Assembly (NCBI RefSeq): GCF_021869535.1
Contig: NW_026262581.1
Location: 100,616,271-100,680,270 of the forward strand
DNA from: Mytilus californianus
Lineage: Eukaryota; Mollusca; Bivalvia; Mytilida; Mytilidae
Direction: 5' to 3'
Length of the DNA stretch: 64,000 nt
Shown: in pieces, positions 1-11,928 of the stretch
Layout: every line of letters starts with the position of its first letter
Numbering within the stretch: position 1 is the stretch's first letter
Notes under the pieces: model-generated
Told to the model about the DNA's origin: nothing
What the model saw: only the letters and a program-made list of their open reading frames with translations
Databases searched by the model: none
Position numbers and translations under genes: made by a program

Positions 1-1277
1 TAAATATCCAGAAAAATTTGCTGGTGTAATGTGCCTTGAAGTTCAGCTATTGTTGAACAAACACGAATCTCAATTGTTATATATAATGTAATGCTGATAT
101 ACATACTGTTTAAGGCTAATCAATGATCTGAATCTTAGTTACTGATGGATCTATCATTAACCCGCATTAACTAAATTAAGATTGGGTTTTCCTATATAAA
201 AGGTTTATTTTGAAGGCAATAGGCATAAAAATTTGTCGCCTTGAGCGGCATGATTTTGAACTTTTCGTAATCTGAAAGTGTATAGTTGAATGTAAAGTTT
301 CATTCTTCAATTTTTTACATTTTAGATATAGATATGTAGTAAAGCTTTCATATTTTTCAATCCGATAAAGATCTTTTTGGGTTGCGGTGATATATGTCTC
401 CATTGATATTAGAATTTGACCCAGACTATTTAGTACTTAAGTACTCTTATTTACTTCTTTGGTTAGCTACTGTTGAAAGAGTGTCTAGTCAAATATAAGT
501 AGTAACTTTTACGTAAGAGGGTCAGTAAAGTCAACAACAACTAATTATTTAGCGTCGTGTTTCAGGAACTCTTGATTGATTATGATTAATAGCTATTAAT
601 GAACACTCAATGTTACTTGTGTTATTTTTATACAAACAAGCATCAAGGTCAATATATTTAGGCTAATGATAAAAGTCGTCATTGTATTCATTGCTTCATT
701 TTTGTTTAACTTCAGGCCTAATTTATTCGCTCATGTTACTCGTTATAAGTAAACTTGAAAAGTTCATTTTTTTTCAAAAATCTCATCTTCTCTATTGTCA
801 TGCTTGAACTTTTCTGTTTTCTATTGTCATGCTTGAACTTTCATGGCTATTTTCTGTTGTCATGCTTGAAAATGCTCTTTTAATTCTATATGGCGTGCTT
901 GAACTTTGCTGTTTTCTGTTGCCATGCTTGAACTTTGCTGTTAAATCTTTTTTCTGTGTATGTTACTTTCTTCTACTAAACCCACTAAATAGTAAATAAA
1001 AAAAAAATAATAACGTAATTTCGATGTCGCCATAATACGATTAAAGGTGTCCAGTTAAAATTAATAGATCATTTAATGTAATTTCAACATACCGGTATCA
1101 TGAATCTTTTTTTAATCAGTGATGCAACAGGAACCTACACCAATACAAACCGTACTAAATATTTGCAACCTAAATATATATGTATTGATTGAAATTAATT
1201 ACTTATCAGAAGGAAAAGTTATTTAAAATATACATAACATAGATATCATTTGTCTTTTATTACTTTTTTCTTTGCAG
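1..1277. other. Upstream/intronic DNA of the TAL-type gene
   Basis: No coding sequence is recognisable here. Positions 1271-1277 form a pyrimidine-rich 3' splice acceptor (ttctttgcag), so at least part of this stretch is probably the last 5'UTR intron of the bHLH gene. The first exon and promoter cannot be located from sequence alone. Confidence 0.5.
786..942 (+). repeat. Imperfect ~30-bp tandem repeat
   Basis: About five degenerate copies of a unit containing TCATGCTTGAACTTT, separated by T-rich spacers with TTTTCTGTTG. The copies differ by small indels. It lies just upstream of the bHLH gene's last intron acceptor. No function can be assigned. Confidence 0.7.
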
Positions 1278-1300
1278 AAGTTATGTTGCCATTTTAAAAA

Positions 1301-2053
1301 ATGCCAATATCAAGAGCAGTTTTGTATCTTCGGGATGAATTGCTGAACAATGCTTCTGAACAAAAAGGTGGAGACTCAAAAACATGTCTTACAGAAAAAT
1401 TCGTATTAGGTTCCGGTAGTGAGGCCATGTACGATGCGAGATTTGATTCTGTCCGAACTTTATCCGAAGAAAAAGATGAATACATAAAAGATTCCGAGGA
1501 AGGAGATGATAATGTGTTTTATGACTCTGAAAGACCAGCTGAAACTGGTTATATTTGTCTACAAAGTGTTCCATATCCACTGCTGTCGCCTAGACCTTTC
1601 TATTCTCATTCCGCTGACAACATTTTCCCAGATGCACCTCTTGATTTACGACAAAGAAACCTAAGTCAGTCAATAATTGATGGAGAGTACGAATGTAAAC
1701 CATTATCAAGATGTCCCCGGCGTAATTTCACGAACAGCCGAGAACGATGGCGTCAACAAAACGTTAACGGAGCATTTGCTGAGTTACGACGATTAGTTCC
1801 TACCCATCCACCAGATAAGAAACTAAGTAAACATGAAATTTTGAAACTCACAATAAAATATATAGGACTTTTAAGTGGTGTTTTGGAATATCAGAAAGCC
1901 GAGACAAATGAAAATGAGGGTGAGATAGTAAAACATGAAATGTCAGCTGATGGTGAAGACACTAATATGAATACAGAAAACCAATCCAACCACACTTTGT
2001 GGGACGACAAAGTGTTTGAATCAAACAGTCCAGAAAGCGACGATTCCAACTGA
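1301..2053 (+). CDS. TAL1: TAL/SCL-family bHLH transcription factor
   Basis: Single coding exon, 250 aa. A basic helix-loop-helix domain covers residues ~139-193. Its basic region ([18 protein letters not shown]) and the loop/helix-2 segment [10 protein letters not shown] are diagnostic of the TAL1/TAL2/LYL1 class, which binds E-boxes as heterodimers with E-proteins and in animals specifies blood, endothelial and neural fates. The N-terminal half is acidic and Ser-rich (residues ~55-75). Residues 113-117 read PLDLR, resembling a CtBP co-repressor docking motif. The C-terminal tail is acidic and low-complexity. The start is ATG 1301: an in-frame TAA lies at 1295-1297 and a splice acceptor ends at 1277, so the exon begins in 5'UTR. 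The family call is firm; orthology to TAL1 rather than LYL1 or TAL2 is not resolved. Confidence 0.93.
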   Translation: MPISRAVLYLRDELLNNASEQKGGDSKTCLTEKFVLGSGSEAMYDARFDSVRTLSEEKDEYIKDSEEGDDNVFYDSERPAETGYICLQSVPYPLLSPRPFYSHSADNIFPDAPLDLRQRNLSQSIIDGEYECKPLSRCPRRNFTNSRERWRQQNVNGAFAELRRLVPTHPPDKKLSKHEILKLTIKYIGLLSGVLEYQKAETNENEGEIVKHEMSADGEDTNMNTENQSNHTLWDDKVFESNSPESDDSN

Positions 2054-2555
2054 TTTTATTTAGCCAGGCAAAAGTGAGACATTCCACTTTATGGAAAATG
2101 ACATTTTTTGTTGTTGAATTTATGATTAAATTTAGTTTTAAAAGAAAATATCTGTTTAATTGTCATATTATTCTATATATTTAAATGATGTGAATCTTAT
2201 AATAATTTCAGTCACACACTAAAAAAAAAATGTATGTGTGTGTAAATGTTTTTATCGAATGGCAAAGTTCAGCTAGTTTAAATTTGTCTTTTGTTTTAAA
2301 TTTTGTCAAAGAAAAATATATAAATGCTATACTTGCCCAAATTGTGATTTCAGGTTATTACCAAATGTGAATTTACTTATCTAGAAGTTAAAATTGGGCT
2401 AATCATGAAAAAGTGTTACGATAATATATACAAATAGACATATTTAAAAAAAAAAATAGAAATTCCTACCTTTCTACGCACATATTAGAAACGAGCGAAC
2501 GCTGGGAAATTGATAGTTACAAATCTTTTTAAATTATCATTGATGAAAAACATTC

Positions 2556-2561
2556 AATAAA
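2556..2561 (+). promoter_or_regulatory. Candidate poly(A) signal of the TAL-type gene
   Basis: AATAAA about 500 bp downstream of the stop codon on the coding strand. A 3'UTR of that length is ordinary, but AATAAA is frequent in AT-rich DNA. Confidence 0.35.
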
Positions 2562-3397
2562 ACAATGGGACGATGAAAATAATATAAACGATATAAGACA
2601 AGTATAGATTCTTCCAATCTAACTAAAAACACAATCCTTGAATTTTTACGGTGAATAAAAATACTTCGTGAACCTAGCTGAAGTGAATCTAAAAGCAGAA
2701 ATTAACGTTGGCTGTACCATTCCCTTTAGAAAACATGAAATCCTCACTAAATACAGGACGTGAAAAATAATAAGTATTTCCATGAGATAAAAAAAAAGGT
2801 CAAAATTCGCACTTTAAATTAAAAAAAAAGTCCATTCTTTACCTTTCATTCTTTTGCACAAACGAGAGGATCAACTGACTTTGGTCAACACGAGTTTTCG
2901 TTTTATGTCAATGAACATTTATCTTTCTTTACAAACTGTAAATTTGATAGATTTTGGCAAATTTTGTTCCAAAAGAAACCAAGAAAGTTTTCGTTGGTCA
3001 ATAAAGAACCATTTTATTTTTGTGTTTATCGACATTGTTTGCAACAGGTTTTGTATGTGTGGATACATTACTCAACTCCCTAAACTAATTTCGTTGGCAC
3101 TTATTTCTCTCTATTTCACTCAATTCCACAAAACTTTACTATTAACCACCATTTTTCAATTCCTCATTTTAGTAATGTCTATCGTATCAGTTGTAGAAAT
3201 ATTTTCGAATGATTACCAGATATTCTTGTATAAATTTGCAGGTTTTGAATACGGAATAATTTGTATTTATTTTAGGCTTTGCGGATTAAAGTTTGTAACC
3301 GTCTTTATTCTGAAAAGGCCTCTTTACAATTATATTCATTCAATTTCACCCCATTTGAAAAGAAGGGATATGTGATTCATGCATGTAATACAATATC
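2562..3397 (+). other. Intergenic stretch with an unexplained long open frame
   Basis: A frame stays open from 2854 to 3375 (about 173 codons, first ATG a little inside). Its product would be hydrophobic and Phe/Ile/Leu-rich, and I recognise no family in it. The strand is strongly T-rich, which lowers stop-codon frequency and can create such frames by chance. I see no splice context or conserved motif. It is recorded as a stretch and not called as a gene. Confidence 0.3.
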
Positions 3398-3618
3398 CTT
3401 GGCAAATACTATACAATAACCTTGGGAAATACTATACAATAACTTTGGGAAATACTATACAATAACTTTGGGAAATACTATACAATAACTTTGGGAAATA
3501 CTATACAATGACCTTGGGAAATACTATACAATAACCTTGGGAAATACTATACAATAACTTTGGGAAATACTATACAATAACCTTGGGAAATACTATACAA
3601 TAACTTTGGAAAATACTA
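3398..3618 (+). repeat. 23-bp minisatellite, nine full units plus a partial
   Basis: The unit is C/TTTGGGAAATACTATACAA followed by TAAC. Units start at 3398, 3421, 3444, 3467, 3490, 3513, 3536, 3559 and 3582, with a decaying tenth from 3605. The units differ mainly at the first base (C or T) and one A/G site, so the array is young and well homogenised. Confidence 0.97.
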
Positions 3619-3885
3619 GGAAAAAGCTTAATAAATGCATATGCTATCAGTTTATTAAATAACCTTCATCTAGGCCAGACGTTAAGGAAGCTAAGTACAT
3701 TAAACATTTCGGAGCTTGAATAACGAAATCATAAATTGTATATAAGGTCAACTTTGCTGAAATGATATATCAAATGAACATCTTTTTTGATTGCTTTATA
3801 ATGTTTTTGTCATTTTGGGAATTTCGTCTTTGAAAGTCTATATTAAATGAATGAACATCCTTTTCAGACCCCTGGTTTTTTATAC

Positions 3886-4239
3886 TCACCTCGCCTCACA
3901 TATAATTCCAACCTTCCTTTTTCCCTCTGGTTTCCATGTCAGTGTCACGGGACATATAAGGTTGGTATCCATTCTAAGTACATGGCCAATCCATCTCCAA
4001 CGCCGTTCCATAATATCATCACTTAATATCTTTGTACCAGCTCTGATGGAAAGGTTTTCATTTGATATAATGTTGGGACATCTTATTCTCAAAATTTGTC
4101 TCATACATCTATTTTGAAAGGTGTTTAATTTATTTTTGTCTTGTTTTGTTGTTTTCCAGGTTTCACATCTATACAGTAGTACCGATATAGGCCTAACCAC
4201 ACTTTTAAATAACTTGACCTTTGTTTTGAATGACAACAC
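3886..4239 (-). pseudogene. Non-LTR retrotransposon ORF2 fragment, C-terminal part
   Basis: A 117-codon minus-strand frame corresponds to the region just after the reverse-transcriptase core of a LINE ORF2. It has the family-typical LLYRCETWK (usually LLYGCETW) and RRWRWIGHVLRM blocks and the ending WKPEGKRKVG. The RT catalytic core and endonuclease are absent, so this is a dead fragment. It resembles the endonuclease-reverse-transcriptase LINEs common in molluscs; the clade is not determined. Confidence 0.85.
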
Positions 4240-4451
4240 TGATGATCTAGACTATCCGGTTTTATTCATATTGTTATTCATATGATATGAATGGACCTAT
4301 TTTTCAAAAAAGTATTGTTTTAAGATACCTTTTGACAAAAATAAAGGTTTGTCATAACAATTATTATTTTGGAAGAATAAAAACATTCCAGCTTAATCTA
4401 CACTTTATCCATTTTGCCGATGTTCAAATCTCAAAAATGCATTTAGAAAAT

Positions 4452-4815
4452 ACAAATCAACGTTAAAAATAACCAAACAAAACCTGATAGAATCGCATGA
4501 ACTCTACAGAGATCGAGACCGGTTGCGTCGACTGGGTAAGCGTTTCCTACTTTGCAAACATAATCCGCACTCAGTCAAAATGTCAAAATCGAGAATAGAT
4601 TAAGGCGACATAAGTTTACCGATATGTAAATCTTGTAATTCGATTAGGAAAATAAAAATCAAGGTAACAAACAAAACATGAGGGAATCGCATTAACTTCA
4701 AAAATAGTAAGACGTGTGCGTCGACAGGGTAAGCATCTCCTGCTATGCATCCATCGACCACCATGCAAATTCACACTCAGTAAAAATATCCCAATCGGGA
4801 ACAGAACACAACCGG
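4452..4815 (+). repeat. Diverged tandem duplication (~180-bp unit, two copies)
   Basis: Two copies align through shared blocks such as ACCAAACAAAAC/AACAAACAAAACATG, GCGTCGACTGGGTAAGCG / GCGTCGACAGGGTAAGCA and CACTCAGT, at ~4452-4610 and ~4640-4815. They have many substitutions and indels, so the duplication is old. No coding potential is seen. Confidence 0.7.
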
Positions 4816-4861
4816 TAAAGACTATACTGGTGTCTAAATATCTTTGTTGGTACAGTTTTTT

Positions 4862-5660
4862 TTAGCGCCCCCTGTTAATAAAGTCCATATAGTTTGAACA
4901 TGCACTAACTCAAAGCATTAACTGAGATAAGTAAATGCCATAAGATGGAATAGAGGGTAAGTTACTGCTGAGAAATGGAAAGTTGACAATTGGAAAGTTT
5001 AATCACGTGTGTCATACATTCTATAGTCTGAAGCCGTCCGTCTGTGTCAATATCGAGGGCAAATTGAAAATATGACCTACCTAGTATGCTTAATTTCGAG
5101 TTCACTGAGATATATGAGATGAAGGCACTCTTTGAAATGTGGGTTATTGAGTTATAGAACATCATCAATATTATGAAAGTGAAATTAAAGAACTTTGCAA
5201 GATTTGTTTTGTCTTTGAGAAGGTTCTGTGTGAATTCTGCTTCTTATGAGTACAAAACTGGGGCACATTTTGTTTTACAGATCAGACGACTATAATGTTA
5301 TCTAAAGATCTAAGAACGCGAAAATATATTAGTGGTGAGTTGAGAAACGGTCACTTCGTATCGGTCAACTAATTCGTGATGGTGACTTATATCTGTAGAA
5401 TTGATGTCAGTCGTTTTCCCTCATAACTCTGTTTGGGCAGGGTTTTGGATTGTTTTAGAAGCACATCCTTGTTAATGAAGTCCTTAAAGTTTAAACATAC
5501 ACGAGCGTGACGTATTACTAGTTTTGAGATATGTATACACCTTCCACCGGGTAGATATGAAGTTGACAATTGGAAAGTTGAAATGACTTATATTACTTTT
5601 GTCATTGATTCAAGTTTGAAGTCTTCCATATGTGTTAATATCAGGGAAAACATTAAGATA
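4862..5660 (-). pseudogene. Two decayed C-terminal copies of a reverse-transcriptase-family ORF
   Basis: Read on the minus strand, both 5660-5387 and 5168-4862 contain the same degenerate blocks: D(T/I)NT-GRLQT, then FNFPIVNF-like, then a YG(V/I)Y(I/L)SQL-like block, then an (A/S)C-N(F/Y)-DFIN block. These are the C-terminal blocks of a retroelement ORF family seen repeatedly in bivalve and other marine invertebrate genomes. Frameshifts and stops break both copies. The same family occurs on the plus strand at 7061-7740. Confidence 0.65.
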
Positions 5661-7060
5661 TGTAGCAGAGTTTTAATGATATCATCTTCGGTTTATTTGT
5701 TGTTCGAATCATTGTGGTTCCTCATAGAGAAAGATTTTTTCATGACCTATAACAATTTGTATCAACGATTCTAATTTGTTTAGAAAAATCTCTAATTAAT
5801 GTAACGATGTATGCTATCTTTTAATTGAGGGTTGGGAGTAGCAGTAAAAGGCATAGAAAAAAATCAACAGTTTAATTATTACTGCCGATTGTATAGATTG
5901 AAGATTTTGGAGTAGATCTTTAGAATTTTTAAGAATCCAAATCTGATTGACACCACTGGTTGAATATACCTCATCATAATATTTCTGAAAGCAAGCTTCT
6001 TTTACTGTAGAAATAATGTAATAAGCAACTTAGAAAGATGTTAAGTCAAACATCTAAACGACCCGGTTATATATACGGTTAAAGGTAATTTACGCTCACA
6101 AGATAGCATATGGCATCACCAGTCTCATGTTAAAAAAAAATGTTTTGTTAGTATGTTTAGTAATAACGTGCTATTTTGTGTAATGTCAGTTTCATTTCAC
6201 ATAACTTTTCTTCACAATCAGAGTCTAATTTAGGGATGGAAAATAAGTAATAAATATTATTGTGGACAGTTTTAGATGCAGTATAAAACAATAAATTATT
6301 AATGTCAGAACAATATCCATTTTTTATATTATTCACAAAACTGTTAAAAGGATATGTAAACATCACCCTTCCAAATTTTCAAATTATAAGCCTCATATAA
6401 AAAAGCGGATGCCTTTCTGAGATTGACCTGCTATTATATATAAATATATTTTTATTGTATAGCAACACAATTACCCCACAGAACATAATGAAAGCAACGC
6501 GTGCATCATTCTATCATATTGCAATATAGCTCCAAGTTAGAAACGTCATCAGTGACAAAAATGTTTAGCACTTTTTTAGTGCAATAAAAGGTTGAATGCA
6601 TGAATATTGGTGAATATTATGCCTGGTAGAATAGATATTCCACACGCAAGCTCGTATAATATAACGATATTCCCAGGACAATATTCATGCAATAACCCGG
6701 GTTACCCTATAATATCATATTATTTTGTTAGTCGAGGGCCTGATAGTTCTTCTTACATACTACTAGTACTATTCAAGATATGTTTTTTCTTGGTAAGGGT
6801 TTGAATTATATGTCTCAAAGCCTAATAATTGAAAGATATGAATAGAAAGATGTGAATAGAAAGGGGGTGGGTGGAGGGGGTAGGATGTAAGTCAATAATA
6901 CATCAACTCCGAAACCACAAGAAAACAACAAAATAATTTAGATGGCAACACACGATTTTCAACAATGGACGACTTTTGTCAACATCTTTGTAAACACATA
7001 TTCAATCACATCCTTTCCTTAAAGATAGATTGAAAGAATTAGTCCAGATTGTTTCATTAA
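5661..7060. other. Intergenic stretch without recognised genes
   Basis: AT-rich single-copy-looking DNA. Short open frames on both strands have no recognisable domain. A purine/G-rich patch (ggggtgggtggaggggg) lies near 6862-6880. Confidence 0.5.
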
Positions 7061-7740
7061 AAGAATGGCCAACGTAAATACAAATATCTTGCTTTATATC
7101 ATACTTTGTAAATAACCACCCTAATTCAAACAAAAAGTTTTTTGAAACTGACATCATCAATGTTACTTGATTTTTTTATTGACAAAGTACTATTAACATT
7201 TGGAGAGCGTGTTTTTCAACAATTGGCATTCCTATGGGAACTAATTGTCCTCTTCGTGCCGACCTATTCCATTATTCATACGAGACAGACTTCTTTCAGA
7301 TGATCTTCAAGAAAAAAACTTTAGATAGCATTATCCTTTAACTGCATGTTCCGCAACATAGAGACGTTCTGTTATTAGATATAAAAAAGTTTGGTGACTA
7401 TGTTTATCGCATCCGTCCCATCGAACGTGAAATAAATGCTACAACAAAAACAGTTAAGTATGTCACAAATCTTCACTTACATCCAGAAACTGAAATTGAC
7501 CATGATGGTCGGTGAAAATTAAACTTTCCCGACACAGGGATGATTTCAGCTTTCTCATTGTGAACTTTCCATTTTTAAGTACCAACATTTTCCAGCGCCT
7601 TCATATGGAATATATATCTAAGTTGATATGAAGTTACAAAGCTTGCGTGTTCTATCGGCTTTTCCTTGACATAGGGTTAATGCTTACAAGGAAGTTAAAG
7701 TTGAAGTTATCACTTCGAAAGTGTTACGGACAAACAAGTA
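7061..7740 (+). pseudogene. Decayed reverse-transcriptase ORF
   Basis: Reading across frames gives, in order, an FGERVFQQ block, GIPMGTNC (an RT-core motif with a frameshift just before it), RADLFHYSYETDFFQ, then a HPETEIDHDGR-like block, an RDDFSF-VNF block and LDIGLMLTRKL near 7670-7690. The order matches an intact RT-bearing ORF, so this is one nearly collinear but multiply frameshifted copy. The GIPMG motif is compatible with a Penelope-like or similar RT; the class is uncertain. It belongs to the same family as the minus-strand remnants at 4862-5660. Confidence 0.75.
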
Positions 7741-10068
7741 GACAAATACACAGACGGAAACACAGGACTCTACTATTGTTGGCGGGGCATTCAAACGAAT
7801 TAAAGCTTTTTTATCGCTAGATGTGACAAATAATTTATGTCATTGCGTATTGAAAAAGACCATTCAGGCGATTGGGTTTTGTCAAATGTTAAGTGGATGC
7901 TGCTGCATATATCTGGACCACGGGCTGTTCAGTGTTGTTTCTTTGTTTGTGCGACTATATATTGGCTTACGTAAAACGTATTTATATATATATATATACG
8001 TAATATCAGAATAGACTACTTCCGTTATAAATTATCATTGTTCAAAATAAATAGCAAATGGGTAATTTCTTGTAAAGTAGTTAAGGGGGTTATGCTTCGA
8101 TGTCAGAACGGGCTTTGAAGCTGCTGATTGCTATGTACTAAAATAATACGTTATCATTGTTTGTACATCCCGAATGAAAATTAGTGAAATAAAAGACTGC
8201 CATTCACACGTATCGATGGAAAGAAGAAATTCAATATTTTATTATAACTCTCAAACCATAAAGAGATTTTAATTAAAAGGGAAATGTGCTCTATCGGATT
8301 ATTTCAAACTAAGCCGTCTATCTTAGAATTCCAGGAGTCCTCACTTGTGTGACAAATTAATCACATGTCAATTGATCGGCGCAATGAGGAGCGTCTGTAT
8401 TTGAAAGATAATGTTATACTTCTGGTTTTGAATTAGATAACAAATACCTAATGTACATTTTTCAAGGTTTTCTGCAACCTCAACACTGATTATAGTCAAA
8501 GAAAATTAAACCTTTTTTATTTCCGTTTGCGTCAGTGATTGTTTGTGTAAGAGAGGAATTTGATACAAAGAGATGACAGAATCAATTACAGAATTTCTAA
8601 TTAACCTTTCATTTTACTTATTTGTTGATATGTTCCATTTTTCATTTAATATTTGCGTGTTAGCTAGTTTTGATTGATACATATTGTTTATACAGGTGTT
8701 TTGGTTTAAATATCTTTTTCTTTAATTTCTTTGAAGTAGACCGAATTTTTAAGTATAGTACATAAATGAAATTTACCGAAATTGTGATATTCTACTTGTT
8801 TAATTTATTATTTGAATATGGATGAAATTTCCAAAATTTATGAGTCGTTTATAGGTCATGACTTTTTGTCAAAGAGTTACAAAATCACAACACAAAAGGG
8901 TGTTTGTGTTATTTATTCCAACAATCACCTTTGCCATTATAATTAATTTCTGTAAGAATATCTGTATTTGAAAATAGTACAAAAATGAACTGATGTGTTA
9001 ATTACATTCAGGTTTTGTAGAAAATGACAAAGAAACTTGTTTATATTTTAATTGCGACAATTTATTACCTCGTCGCACGTGTCGATTAAATAATGCAAAG
9101 TGAAAATACAAGAAAAATAATCATTGAAATATTTAAATTAGTTGCAAAACAGAATTTTTATCTTATTCAACATTCAAACTCTGCATACTAAAATATAAAA
9201 GACTGAAAACAAAATTTAGAATACCAGTTATAAAAAAAATTTGGTTATCTATTGAACATTGGAAGCTACGCTTGAAGAGATTAACTTAAATATACAATAC
9301 AGACGACTTCAGCTGATTGTTTGTTTTAACGCAACTTTGTACTATTGCACCAAAGTTACCGATATCAAATTTGCGGCGAATTAAAGTGTCTTGCTAGTTT
9401 ATCCTACGTAAGAAACACTCAGACCCAAAATATAACACAGCAAATATGTACAGAATCATGTAAATCTACTACAGCGTGTGGAACTGCATATGAATATAGA
9501 AATATAATGTATATTTGTAACTTAAATACTTTCCGAGATGAGCAAATTAAATAGATAGAAGTATAAATGTTTCATAACAGTTTCCGTTTTATTAATCTAA
9601 AATTCATAGAGGTTACCGCATTCTCCTTTCCCGGTTATTTAATTTGAGGAAAGAACAAATGTTATTTATATTTGTTTTAAAAAATTTAACAAAACAGTTC
9701 TTGAATAGTTCCTTTGCTGAGAAAAAAATGGAGATAAAAAAACAACACTATATAAATTTCATGCGTCTGAAGCACTTTTCTGGATATACCTTCACCAGGA
9801 ACGCCCAAATCCGTATATTTTAAAGCCATATTGTATTATAATAGAAACAGTTGAAGAGCGTTATAACCAAAAAGGACATTAAAATAATAGCCAAATCCAT
9901 CTAACATCAATTTTGCCTGAGGGAGTTGAAACATTAGTTTATTTATCACTCCTAATTCATAAACGGACAATTTGAGAAAGGTTTGCTAAAAGTCATATTA
10001 CTGAGCTGATGATACCCTCGAGTACTAATAGTTCACCAGCAGCGGTTTCGCCCCAGTGTTGAAAAAAT
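7741..10068. other. Intergenic stretch without recognised genes
   Basis: AT-rich DNA with only short chance open frames and no repeat-family ends that I recognise. An (AT)n-like tract lies at ~7984-7998. Confidence 0.5.
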
Positions 10069-10918
10069 TCGTAAGGGTTCCGCGGAACCCAGTGTCTCGC
10101 CTACTTTTGCTGTTAATCGCAGGCTCAACAAAAATGAGGAAAAAAATCAATAAAAATATTCCTAAAGATACTATCTTTTGATTGTAAGAAGCTTCTGTCA
10201 AAGTTTGGTATAAATCCAGGATAGTTTATGATTCTAATAAATGTTTTAAAAACTTTAACTGCAGACTGTATCTAATGTTAACTGGAAGAAAAACTAAGTC
10301 CATTTATAAGTAAAATACGGATAAACTGAGGTACAAAATTTCCTTCTAGATATTAGCTTTTGGTCATAAACAAGCTTCTGTCCAAGTTTAGTACAAATCC
10401 AGGATAGTTTACGAAAGTTATTAAAATTTTAATATCTTTAATCACAGAGTGAATGTATTGTTTCCTGGCAGAAAAACTAAGTCCATTTATAAGTAAAATA
10501 CGGAAAAAATAAAAAAATTTTTTTAACAAATTTACTTCTGGATACTATCTTATGATCATAAACAAGTTTCTGTCCAAGTTTGGTACAAATCCAGGATAGT
10601 TTAAGAAAGTTATTAAAATTTTAAAAACTTTAACCACAGAGTGAATGTAATGTTTCCCGGCAGAAAAACTAATCCATTTACAAGTAAAATACGGAAAAAC
10701 AGGAATTTTATTTTTACAAAATTTACTTCTGGATACTATCTTATGATCATAAACAAGCTTCTGTCCAAGTTTGGTAGAAATCCAGGATAGTTTAAGAAAG
10801 TTAATAAAATTTCAAAAACTTTCACCACAGAGTGAATATTTGTGGACGCCGCCGACGACGGAATGTAGGATTGCTATGTTTCGCTTTTTCGACTAAAGTT
10901 GAAGGCTCGACAAAAATT
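10069..10918 (+). mobile_element. Tandem-cored non-autonomous element, family B copy 1
   Basis: It starts TCGTAAGGGTTCCGCGGAAC, containing the palindrome GGGTTCCGCGGAACCC. It ends at GGCTCGACAAAAAT. The core is about four ~190-bp units, each with AAGCTTCTGTCCAAGTTTGG and AATCCAGGATAGTTTA. No ORF is present. The same family recurs in FZR1 intron 7 (23699-24558), and old inverse-strand remnants with the GGTTCC end occur near 39020-39050 and 44376-44400. Confidence 0.85.
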
Positions 10919-11280
10919 AAACAACAATCTCTGATGACCTTATATTGAATGTTAAGTTACTAAAATCTGGTAATCCGAACCTCTCGTATGAACAAAACGT
11001 CCAGATATTTAAACATGTATACGAATTTATCAAAAGGTCCTAGACATTTCTTGTCATATGATACTGAAAAGGGTATTTGCGGTACATTCACATCATCATT
11101 ACCTATTTTTCAGTTATCATTTTTGTAATCTTTTTTCAATAGCTAGACTCGTAAAGTATTGTTTATTTTGAAATATTGTATGCTCATTGTTACATTTTAT
11201 TGTTATATATTGCAAGTTTCTTTATATAGATCAGAAATAATTTATGTTAGAACCAGCTTAGCCAGTATTAGAAAAGTCTT

Positions 11281-11928
11281 GTTTTTAGCCCCTATTTGGC
11301 CTCTAGTTTCTTAACGATTAAAGCCACAACCCACAAAATCGGCCCCAACCTCCTGTGTGTGTGGTATGGAACCTTGTGGTACAATTTCATAGAGATCCAT
11401 CGACTAATACTTAAGTATTTGTCTGGAAACCAGAAAAACCTTGTTCCTCCCCCCTTTTTACCCCTTATTCCTGAACGGTTTGAGCCATAACTCCCAAAGT
11501 CAAACCCAACCTTCCCTTTGTGGTATGGAACCTTGTGTTTCAATTTCATAGAGATCCATAGACTAATAAGTAAGTGTCCATTAACCAGAAAAACCTTGTT
11601 TTCCACCCCTCTTTTTGCTTCTAATTCCTGAATGGTTTGGGCCATAACCCTTAAAGTCAATCCCAACCTTCCCTTTGTGGTATGGAACTTTGTGGTACAA
11701 TATCATAGAGATCCATACACTTATACACAAGTTATTGTCCAGAAACTAGAAAATTGCCTTTTTTGGCCCCTAATTCCTAAACAGTTAGGACCATAACCCC
11801 CTTGTGTTTAAATTTCATAGAGATCCATTCACGTATACGAAAGTTATTGTCAAGAAACCAAATGTCTTCAGACGACGACGACATGATAGCAATATACGAA
11901 CGCAATTTTTTTGCAGTCATATAAAAAC
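11281..11928 (+). mobile_element. Tandem-cored element, family C copy 1
   Basis: Units of ~158 bp carry GGTATGGAACCTTGTGG (at 11363, 11522 and 11679) and CATAGAGATCCAT. It ends with an imperfect hairpin CGCAATTTTTTTGCAGTC followed by ATATAAAAA. The open frames crossing it are by-products of the repeat. Other copies lie at 24986-26104, 48506-48917 and 56921-58191. Confidence 0.85.

Noticed and set aside
11292..11666. 124-codon minus-strand frame with repeated peptide blocks
   Set aside because: By-product of the ~158-bp family C tandem units, seen equally in the other C copies.
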